A stretch of 64,000 bases of DNA from Micractinium sp. NFX-FRZ (lineage: Eukaryota; Chlorophyta; Trebouxiophyceae; Chlorellales; Chlorellaceae), in contig JAPTJF010000053.1 of assembly GCA_029339195.1 (NCBI GenBank), positions 1 through 64,000 of the forward strand. Direction: 5' to 3'. How positions within the stretch are numbered: position 1 is the first letter of the stretch; each line of letters opens with the position of its first letter. The notes beneath the pieces were generated by a model, which searched no databases, was not told the DNA's origin, and saw only the letters and a list, made by a program, of their open reading frames with translations. A program made the position numbers and the translations under genes. Below are positions 44,100 through 53,666 of the stretch, one piece after another.

Positions 44100-47000
44100 T
44101 CATTTGCCACGGCCGCTGGCGGCGCCGCCACTGCCGCCAGCAAGCTGCGCACACTCCTGCTTGTGCCCGCCCTTCCAGTGCAGCTTCTGTGAATGGAGGA
44201 GGCGGTGGGAGGTCAAGCAGGGTTGGCATGATACAGCGTCCTGCGTTGCGCTGCACTTGGGCCAGCAAAACTCAACAGCACAAACCGGCGGGCTTCCTGC
44301 CAGCTGGGCATTTGGGCAGGCGAACATGCGGCGCGGGGTCAGCGGGGGCCACCTTGCGCTATCCAGGGCAGGCCCGCCAGCTTTACCTGGCACTCGCGTG
44401 AGCAGTAGGCCGCCGCCTTGCAGGCGGCGCAGCGGCGCAGCTTGTTTGAATGCTTGCCGCAGGCGCTGCAGGGCTCAGAGCCTTGCACGCCAGGCCAGGA
44501 CGCCTGCAGCCTGCCGCCATCGCACCGCAGGCGTGCGGCGCCGGGCTGCCGAGCTTTCATCTTGTCCAGCTCCGCCCTCAGCGCCTGTGCGACAAGGGAG
44601 CGACAGAAAGAAGGGGAGTGAGGGCTGGAGTCTGGGAGCCAGGCGTTTGCCCCATCCACTTTGGTTCTTGAAGCAAATTGGGATGAAAGGGACCCAGGGC
44701 TGGGAACAGGGAGAACAAACGTGGCCATGTCCAAAACCACCCAGCGCCTTTGCATCACGTGAGCGCAGGCACTAGTGCAACTTGCATGCCGTCGAGGTCA
44801 CCAAGCCCCTCACCCTACACAACCTGCCTTCGACGGGCCGCTGGTACACAGCCCGTGCTGATTTCACCCTACAAAAGTGCTGCTGAGAACATACGCCACT
44901 CCTCCTCACCTCATAGCTGGACTTGAGCGGGTCGCTGGCCCACAGCCACAACCTGCTGAGGCGCTGTCCCCGCTTGGCTGCCCCCAGCAGCCGCTCCGCC
45001 TCTGCTGCCTCAAACTCTGGGCCGCCCGCCCCCCGCAGGAGCTCGGTGGCGGCGCTGACGGCAGACTGCACGGCGAGGTAGTGAGCTGCAGGGAATAGGG
45101 GTGGGGCATGGGGAAAGGCTGTGGGGCATGCTCATGTCACGTGGGCTGTGAGATGGAGGGCAGGAGCTCAGAGGCGGCGCTCATGGCGGACTGACGGATG
45201 AGTAGTGGGGTGCACGGGGCAAGGTAAGGCAGGCAGGCATGACGGGTTGGGGCCGTTCGATGGCTTGGACAGGCAGGTGGTGGGCTGCGGGGGCAGGGGG
45301 GTGGAGTGGCGCACAGGGCAAGAGATGAGGGTTGCTGGCTGGGGGTGAGGAGCTGGGCCGCTGCCGGGGCATGCCCCAGCGGGATGCCTCTAAACGACAA
45401 TGGACTGCATGGTGTGGAGGAAAGGGAACACGACTTGGGGGCTGCGTGCGCGACTGCCGTCCTCCTGCTCACCCACCCACAGGGTGTACGGCCGCTGCAC
45501 CCTGCCACACACCCCTCCCGCCCCAGCCCCGCCACGCACCATTGCTGGCCTCTGCCGCCGCCAGCGCCGCTCGGTACGCCGCCAGCCCCTCCGCCGACGG
45601 CTCGTCCCCCGCCACCGTGCACGCCTTGACCAGCAGCAGCGCAGCACTGCCCGGCTCCCGTGCCAGCAGCATGCCGCAGGCTCGGTGCGACGCCGCCCAG
45701 GCCGCCGCTGCATGCGCTGCCGCCAGCTGCGGCACATCCTCCACCTTGCGCGCCACGTACGGCACCAGAAGCAGCAGCAGCTTGGCCTGCTGGGCGGCGC
45801 TCAGCCCAGGCTCTATGCGGCGCTCTTGAAGGTGCATCTCCAGCCAGCGGCTGCCTCCCAGCATGACCATGCTTGTACTGCCTTCCCTCATGTCCTCACA
45901 AAGCTCCTTCACCAGGGCAGCAAAGGGCTGTGGGGCCGTGGCCGGGTGCACCAGCAGTGCGCTCATCACCTTGCCGGCGAGGGTGCCCAGCCACCACAAC
46001 GCCTGGCCCGTGGCGTCGTGCTGGCTGGCAAGCAGCTCTTCCACCTGCAGGGAGGGTATTCGGCTGACGGGTGCTGCGTTGATTTGGGTTGGGTGTGGGG
46101 GACAGCAAGGTGCCCTTTGGGATGTGTGGGCTGGCGAGCAGCTCATCCGCCAGCGTCGGTGGTAGGGTGAGGTGTGGGATTGGTTAGGGTCGCCGTTTGG
46201 GGAGGGGCAGGGCGAGGCTTGGGAGGCACGCCAGTTTTCCAGGAGGCACGCGGGAGGTGGGGTTGGTTGAGCAGAGCAGGTGTGCGAGGCGGCAGGAAGG
46301 GTCGGGGTGGCACCACCTGCCATGCAATCGTGTGCGTGGGCAGGGGGCACTGGCAGAGGGACGGGACATTGAGCTGGCGTGCTGATGCACAGAGGTGCTG
46401 CTAGGCTTGCACATGCACGCATCACGCAGCTCAGGGCGCGGCTCACCACTTGTTTCAGCGCCGAGATGATCGGCATGTTGTGCTGAGCAGCAAAGGCAGA
46501 CCGGATTGGCAGCTGAAGCTTGATTGTAACGGAGTGAAGGAACAGGAGCACACCCTGCGCTCAGGCGGGGCGGGCAGGCAGGAGGTTGAGGGAGGGCTGG
46601 ACAGGGTCAGAGGCACGCCCAAGCCATGTGTCCGGGCACAGATGGCAGGCAGGGCACCGGCACACTGGTTGGGGGGCACTTGCTCTGCCCTGCCTGCCTG
46701 CCTGCCTGCCAGTCCGCCACCATTGCATCCCGCTCTCCCTCCCTCCCTCCCTCGCCTTCAGCTTTTGCTGCGTTGTTAGCCCCCGCCGTGGCTGCCTGTC
46801 GGGCCCCACCAGAGTGGCCCACAGCTCATCTGTCAAGTCTTTGTCCCTGACCACCAGCTGCAGGCAGGGAGGCAGGCAGGTGGATAAGAAGAGGCGTCAT
46901 TTGGGGCAGACAGGTCAGAGGCAGAGGGGAGAGTGACGCCTCCATCGGTGTCGTCTGTTACTAGCTGCAAGCCTTGCGGGCCCAGAAAGGAAGTAGAGTA

Positions 47001-47368
47001 GAGCAGTCACGACCCGCAGCGCAGCTCCGCTGTCGGTGCTCCTTGGTCCCAGCTGCCAGCTGCCAGCTGCCAGCTGCCAGACCCAGCTGCCAGCTGCCAG
47101 ACAAATGCCGCCACAGACTGGTACGCGTTGGGTTGACAGAGCAGGGGCGTCTGGCCGGCTGCTTGATACCCGCGCCAGCCAGCGCCACAGCAGCCCCGAG
47201 CGCCGCTGCCCTGGGCAGAGAGTGCATGGCACGCGTGGGGGCGCCTGTCACACATGCGGCAGCACCCACCTGCAAGTCAGCGCTGTTCCTGTACTGCGCC
47301 TGCTCGGCCAGCAGCTCCCTGCCAGCCTCCACCTTGACTCCAGAGAAGCCGTCATACTCCCACGCCAT
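44100..47368 (-). CDS. MYND zinc-finger protein
   Basis: Exons 47368-47270, 46857-46756, 46554-46447, 46044-45540, 45085-44910, 44584-44387, 44186-44100 keep phase and encode 424 residues. The C-terminal MYND finger is complete: CSACGKHSNKLRRCAAC, then AAYCSRECQ, and across the last intron LHWKGGHKQEC, matching C-x2-C, C-x2-C, YC-x3-C, H-x3-C. The rest is alpha-helical, Ala/Leu-rich and without a SET domain. MYND fingers bind proline-rich peptides, so it is probably an adaptor; the partner is unknown. The second intron (after 46756) begins GCGAGG with no GT nearby. The intron above 45085 holds a partial copy of the exon 5 start. Start chosen at the first in-frame ATG; the open frame continues upstream to 47590 with poor codon use and is taken as leader. 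Confidence 0.83.
45140..45205 (-). repeat. Partial copy of MYND-gene exon 5 start inside the preceding intron
   Basis: The minus strand can be read as LLIRQSAMSAASELLPS here, while the true exon reads YLAVQSAVSAATELLRG at 45085-45030. About 45 bases align at roughly 80 percent, some 115 bases apart. Confidence 0.7.
47049..47102. repeat. Tandem heptamer (CAGCTGC-type) repeat
   Basis: Six to seven units in two short blocks within the first intron of the MYND gene. The unit is self-complementary around CAGCTG, so it could form small hairpins. Confidence 0.85.
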
Positions 47369-47969
47369 TGCTGTGCTCTTGGGACCCTGCCGAGTTGAGC
47401 ACCGCCGCTGCCTGCACCGCCCAGTACTGCTGGCGCAACGGCCGGCCACAAACCCTGCGCGGTTTGGGCGCTGCTGGGTAGCTATACGCCCTCGGATAGA
47501 GGGTCCGAGCGCTGGGCTTGCGGGATGCGGTGTTCCGGTGGGCAGCCGCTCAGCTTCTAACCGGGAGACCGTTGCGGCAAGCTCGGACACCTGGGGCGGC
47601 GACCAAGGGCGGAGAGGCCGGGCAGAGGGCGGCCAACTGGGCTAGGCGGTGCGCCGCGCCGCCCTCCGCCCCAGCGTGGGCCAGCGCGCCGCCGCCTGCT
47701 GTCAGTGCCAACAGGCACCCCTATCCCTCCTACATTGAACACGACGCTTCCAGGTCCGAAACTCCGCAAATAAAACAAATTTGCACATTTTGCATCCTTC
47801 CCCATGTGCGTTCCCCCCGCACGTGCCAGTGCACTACAGCACCCCAGCAGGCTGCACCACAGGCACAAGCCAGAAAGGCTCCGTGGGCCCATGCCATGGA
47901 CCAGCTCCCATCAGCTCATCTCACCCTGCCTCCTCCCCTGCGTTGGCTGGCTGTGTTGGGGTGGTTGAA
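47369..47969. other. Gap: MYND-gene leader and promoter
   Basis: An open minus-strand frame (47590-47369) joins the MYND gene in frame but uses codons rare in this genome and has no ATG, so it is treated as untranslated. No other gene was recognised. Confidence 0.4.
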
Positions 47970-49831
47970 TTACAAACGGTCGGTTCGTTTTCCAGAGGCG
48001 GAGAGTGATGCGTGAAAAAAGGGCAGGGCGTCAGATGCGTCATTGCGTTGTTGGCGGGGCGCGCTGCACAGGGGGGGGGGGGGGAGAGAGAGTCCATCCA
48101 TCCATGAAACGACATGGAAAAAAACAGGTGGCGAGAATGAAACCGGGGTGCCGAAGAAGAGTAGGTTGCATGCTAGCAGCAGGGCGCTGGGAATGAAGGA
48201 GAGAGGGGTGTGTGGGGGTGGCCGGGGGAGATGGGAGGGGGAAACCTGGGGGGGGGGTGCGGGGCGGGGCGCCTCGCCGCGGGAAAACTGTGCCCAACAA
48301 TCGTATGTGTGTGTGTGCGAGTGCGCCGAGGGGGGGAATGAAATGGGGTGACTCGTTAGGATGCCAGGGGGGGTAGAGAGGCCCGTGGGGATAAGCAGCA
48401 ATAAAAGGGCTGTGTGTGTGGCGGCACGGGAGGGGGGGGGCACATACGGCTGCGGCGGGGGGGGCTGCGTGGCGGCAACGCCGGGGGGCGGAGGGTTGAA
48501 GTACACAGGTGAGAGGCAGGGTGTTTGGCAGGGCCTCTGTTCGGACAGGGGCACGCGGGGCCTAGGGGTGTTTCTGGGTGGGCAAGGCAGACGGGGTGCG
48601 CAGCGGGGCTGCCACAAAAAGAGAGACGTGGTACTGCGGTGCGGGCTCAACAGGCACTCACGGGGGAAGAATGAAATGAGGCGGTTGCGGGTGTTGCAGA
48701 GCCCATGAAGGGGGGGGGGGGAGGGCTGCCAGGCGTAGTATGGATGGAGAGGGGGCAGGGCAAAGGCGCCCCGCCGGGCGGCGGCCTGCGCGCACGGCAC
48801 AGCTGCGCTCAGGCAATGTACAGGCGTGCAGGGTGGGGGCTGGCGGCAGCAGCGGGCCGACGGCAGCGGCGGGGCGGAGCAGTGGAAACACAGAAGAAGA
48901 CGGGTGTAAATGAAAATATAAAGAAAACAACAAAGGGGGCAGGCCAGGAATGAATGGGGGGTCCGGGACCGGCGGGCGGTTGGGGACGAGGGGCTGAGCG
49001 GCGGTGGTACAGTTTTCTGCTTGCTGGGAGGGGGGGCAGGCAAGCTCGGAAAAAGGGGGGTAGGGCTCAGCCCCGGCGCCCGTCCCGCGCACGCACCAGA
49101 GGGGCTCTATAGGAAAATGTTGTCGCAAGGAAACATGGGGGAAAAAACACAGGGCAGGCGAGATGAGAGGATGGGGCCAGGGTTCGGCGCGCTGGCAGCC
49201 CCAGGGGGGCCGCCTGCTGCATGCCGGGTAAGGGGATGTCGGGCAGGGAGGGAGGAGAACGCCAGCAGCAAAAGTGCAGTGTGTGTGTCTGGCAAGCAAT
49301 CAAAGAAGGGGGAGGGCGGGACGACAGGGGGCCCAGCCCAGACGGGCGGTGATGAATGAGGATAGGGTGCAGCAAAGTTAGAGCAAGGAGGGGGGCGCAG
49401 CACGAGCGTAAAGAATAGTGGTGTCGTCATGCGGGTGGGCTGGCTGGCTGGCTGGCTGGGTGGGGTGGGGAGCGGGCGGCAGCGCCATGCCTGGGGGGGC
49501 GGGGCGGGGCGCGCGGATCAACCGCGCGTGTGCCCCTTTATCAGGGTTGGTTGGCATGGGCGCGCTCGCGCTCAGGCGGGGGGCGCATCATTGTTGCGCG
49601 GGGGCATCAGGGGTCGTGCCGTGGCGTGTGCTGGCTGTTAGCCTTGGGCGTGCGTGTGGCGCCGTGGCGAAGGGGGGGAGTGCCAGGGCTGCCGCATGGG
49701 TGTGCGTCGTTGAAGCGTTGGGGCGGCAGCAGGACCCTTGGGGGAGGGGGGGTCTGAGAAGGGCTGCTGCAAGGCGCCGAGCCGGGGCCCTGGCACGCTG
49801 TGCCGCGCTGTGCTGTGCTGTGCTGGCTCGC
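47970..49831 (-). other. Long C-rich 3' UTR or G-rich intergenic island
   Basis: The plus strand is packed with runs of G (one of about 14 at 48072) and purines, so the minus strand is C/T-rich. It follows the stop of the 49832-52056 gene, and the first minus-strand TGTAA I found is at 47974-47970, which would make a 1.86-kb 3' UTR. A 357-codon minus-strand frame here is repetitive Pro/Leu/Ser, a by-product of the pyrimidine bias. Confidence 0.5.
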
Positions 49832-52056
49832 TCACTTGGCAAACAGCGGGGGCATCGCCGCGTGCTGCTGCGCATGCTGTGCGCCCATGAATTGGCGCAG
49901 CGCGCCCAGCATGGCGGGCGAGTGCACCCCAAAGGCAGCGGCCGCGGGGTGCATGTGCGGCGGCGCCATGGGCAGGCCGTAGCCGGCGGCGGCGTGCCAG
50001 CCGGGAGCGGCCATCATGCCGTGATGCCCCAGCAGGCCCATGCCGGCAGCCAGCATGGGGTGCATGTGAGCCGCGACAGCAGCATGCATGTGAGCCGCCA
50101 GAGCGTGCGCCTCCTCGGCGCTGCCCGCTGCCGCCGCAGCAGCAGCGTGCTGCTGCACTGCCGCCATCCACTCGGCGGCGCTCGGGCCGGCGCCCGCGTG
50201 CACAGCAGCCGCCGCGGCAGCTGCAGCCGCGGCCGCCGCCGCCGCCTCGTGCTGCTGCAGCAGCATGCGGCGGAACGCGGCAGAGCCGCCGGCGGGGCCG
50301 ACGGCAGCCTCGGCCATCTCCTCCTCCCTGGCCAGCGCCGCTGCCAGCTCGGCATGGTGCGCGGCGGCAGAGGCCGGTGTGGGCTCGGGGTCGGCGGCCA
50401 CACTCACGCTAGGGACGGAGCCCTCGCTGCAGGCACAAGGCGCACGCAGGCACACGGGCGGGCAAGTTTGACACGAGCAGCAGAGTGGGCACAGCGCTAG
50501 CAGGCGGACACTTCAATCTGCTCAGCTGCTGCCAGGCCCTGCGGCACCATTCACCTCCCAGATGCTGGCGCCCCGGCCCCCTGCACATTTGACTTGAGGA
50601 AACACACACACGCGCTTCCCCCGCCCAGCAGCAATGCCCCCACCATCACCACCCCACCAACACCACCCCAGCTCGGACCCACCTGAAGCTGTCCTCTGCC
50701 AGGGAGGCAGCGGCATCTCCCAGCGCCAGCAGCGCCTCGCACACCTCCTCGCTGCCCTCCTCCCCCTCCTCGGCCGCCATGGTGGCCTCCTCAAAGTAGC
50801 CGTACTGCTGCTCCGCCTGCTGATCGTACTGCCCGTACTGCTGCTGCGCCTGCGCCTCGTGAGCAGAGCTGTACGGCTCCCAGTCAGCGGCGCCAGCAGC
50901 AGCGGCATACCAGCCGCCGCGGGCCGCGGCGGCACGCGGCGCGGCGGTGCGGGGCACCACCGTGCGCGTGGAGGCGCGGCCGGCGCCGCGGCCGGCGGTG
51001 CCGGCGCGCCGCCGCCGCCCGCCGTTGCCGGCCGCCGCCTTCTTCACCGCCCCCTTGGCTGGGTCCACCCCGATGGCCTCAAACAGCTTGCGCCTCAGCC
51101 AGTTGTTGTTGTTGGAGAACGTCTTGGCGCCGTACACCTGCCAGGGGGGCAAGCGTGACGGGGAAACAAGGGCAGAGCAGGTGGTGGGTGCCCGGCAGGA
51201 GGGTGCAGGGCGGCAGGAGGCACCAAGGCAGCACCGTGCACAGGGCGGCGTGTGCCGGCGTGAGCAGCCTGCTCGCTTACTCTCCCCTCCCCAGCTGCAT
51301 CCAACGCCTGCACTGCCCCGCTTCTTTACTGCACAAAGCAAACCAAGCTTCGCAGTTCTGAAAGCAAAATCGGATGTAACGTAACAACCGGGGGCCTCAC
51401 CAGCTTGAACTTGGCCTGCAGGTCGCGCTGGCTCATCTTCTTGATCATCTTGACAGCCTCGTGCACGCTCCCTGCCTCAAAGTGCACCAGCACAGACTCG
51501 CCGCGCGCCTCGTCGGGCAGGCTGCACGGGGGCGGCGGCAGAAGCAGGAGGAGGTGAGGAGGGGCGGCGGCAGAAGCAGGTGAGGAGGGGCGAAGCGGTG
51601 GCGAGAGGCAGCAGCTAGGCCAGAGGCGCCAGCCGGCACTGGTGCACCGTGACCTGGGGAGAGAGCACGTCAGCCAGCGTGACCGCTGCTGCTCCAACCC
51701 GACGCAACCAAACTGCTGCTGCCAAACAGTGTGCGCTGCCAGGGTGTGCCTCTGCTGGCTGCACTGCTGCTGGTCGCCGCCCCGCCCTGCCCCGCCCCGC
51801 ACCTGTGGCGCAGCAGGTGGTGCCTGCGGTCCAGCTGGTCTGCTGTGAGTGAAGCTGTGTCAGTCATGGCCAGCAGCTGTCCATCACTGATGTCGCTGCA
51901 AGCAGCAGGGACGTCCGGCGCCGGGGTGGCGCGGGGGGCAAAGCCAGCGGTGCCGGCGGGCGACACGTCATGTGCCGGGCTGGGCGGCGCACACTCCTGG
52001 GGGACGCTGTACGCCGCCTCCAGCAGCACCGACTGCTGCGCAGGCTGGGTGTCCAT
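49832..52056 (-). CDS. Probable nuclear protein with an unrecognised SNNNNWLRRKL motif and long Ala/His/Met-rich tail
   Basis: Exons 52056-51803, 51521-51401, 51137-50683, 50426-49832 keep phase and encode 474 residues. Two adjacent small modules span exons 1-3: LTADQLDRRHHLLRH, then VHFEAGSVHEAVKMIKKMSQ, DLQAKFKL and VYGAKTFSNNNNWLRRKLFE, which reads like a compact helical DNA- or protein-binding fold. It is followed by a basic Gly/Arg patch (GNGGRRRRAGTAGRGAGRAS), a Gln/Tyr-rich prion-like stretch (QAQQQYGQYDQQAEQQYGYF), an acidic helix, and a C-terminal 200 residues rich in Ala, His, Met and Gln with a run of about 14 Ala. A transcription-related role is inferred from this composition. I do not recognise the family. 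Confidence 0.78.
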
Positions 52057-53666
52057 GTTTGTGACCTCGTTGCTATGAGCGTGGTGGTGGCCCGGGGGGG
52101 ATGGGCAGGCGCTGGGTTTGCGAGGGGACCTGCAGAGGGCACCGGTGGGTTTGGTCGGCGGCGAGTCGGCAGAAAGGGTTGCGCCGGCCGTGGCGCGCCT
52201 CCAAGCGCAGAAACAGAGATGCGGCTCGAAGGAAACCAAAGTGGGGCCCCAGCGAGGCGGGAACGCCGAGTTCTGGGGGCAGGCAAAAAGGTAGACTTCT
52301 TTGTGGCCGCCAGCAGCCCGACCACGCCCCAGACCTCCGCCCTGTCAGATGCCTATTTGTGGCATATAAAGCGGTTTGTGTACCAGCGGGGGCCAGGGAG
52401 GCCCCGGCGAGCTAGTGGTTCTGGCCACCTCAACTTGCAAGGGCGCCCTGAGCACACACCCGAGCTGTCGGCCGCATGGACCACTGATATAGTGGAATGT
52501 GCGTGTTTGGCAGCCCCGCCAACCCCCCCGCTGCAGCGGGAGACGTCTGCCCGCCCCGTCGCCCCGCAACCCGTCCGCTCCTCTCGGCAACCCTCGTTCA
52601 CGTCGCACCTAAGTGTCAGCAGTTGTTTTGGGCTCCAGAGGCGGCCGGCGTGACGGTCAGGTGGCCGCTCGGGGTGTCGACGACTGGTTCGGCGCTTGGT
52701 CGCTCACGGTGCAGTCACAAAGAACCGGGAAAGGATAACAGGTGAAGAGTACAACGATGAAGCAGGCTGGAAGGCGGAGCGTGACGGCAAGGCTTCGTGC
52801 AGGCTCCTCGGGGACCCGGGAGTTTTGCTTACGCTGCAAGGCAGAGGGCCCCAAACCGGCGGTTGCTGGGCTTCCAATAAGATCAATGCTACCATGGGAG
52901 CCCGTTGAAACACGCAGCAAGAAGTTGGGGCGGCCAGCAGGCGGCAGTGGGCAGGTCCCGTCGCCGGCGGCGCAAGGACCTTATTCGAGTCGCCGCGAGA
53001 GTAGGGCAGGGCAGGTCTGTGCCGCTGCAATTCCACTGCCCACCTTCTGCTCCACTTGGAAATTGCCTCTTTTGGAGGATGTTGGTGCACTGTGATATTT
53101 TCAAGGGTGGGGTGTGCATCGGCCTCATAGGCCTGGGGGTGCGGAGCGCAGCGGTGAACGCCAACGCTGGATACTTTTCCCCCAGTAGCCAGTTTTTGCA
53201 CAATGTACCCTTTGCTCATCAGCCTCCCCCAGCCTTGCAACGTTTGTTTGTGGTTCGAGTTACCTCTTGCAGGGTGACGACTTGCTGCGCCGTGCTCGCC
53301 TCCCGCCTGCTGCCCCGCACGTGCTCTACAGAGCCCACTGAACCGCAGCACTTCCTGACGACGAGTGGCAAGCGCCCCTCCCCTCCCCCCTACTCCAACT
53401 GGCCCGACCGTTGGTGCCCGCTGTGCCAGGGGACGCACCAACGATTTCCTTTGCCACCCGCAGGTCCTCAGCACTGCCATACCGCCTGTGTGCCACCCAG
53501 GCTGTGGAAAGACTGCACTACATCCACTGTACAGGTACACGCTAGAACGTACACGAGGGGAGCCCACAAGACATCCCACACAGGCACTCCCTGCACTCGG
53601 TCAATACATCAAAAACAGAGCTTTTGCAAGACTTGCACAGTGGAACAGCGCACACTGACCGCCCGC
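52057..53666. other. Gap: promoter of the preceding gene and 3' flank of the BRCT gene
   Basis: A 291-codon minus-strand frame and a 309-codon plus-strand frame overlap here, but neither has family resemblance, splice-linked partners or the genome's codon preference. No feature is called. Confidence 0.4.

Noticed and set aside
47369..47590. In-frame upstream extension of the MYND protein
   Set aside because: Uses codons rare in neighbouring genes (TTA, GGA, CGA, ATA) and has no ATG; considered a leader sequence.
47970..49043. 357-codon minus-strand frame in the G-rich island
   Set aside because: Its Pro/Leu/Ser product follows from pyrimidine bias; no motif, and the frame is not spliced to anything.
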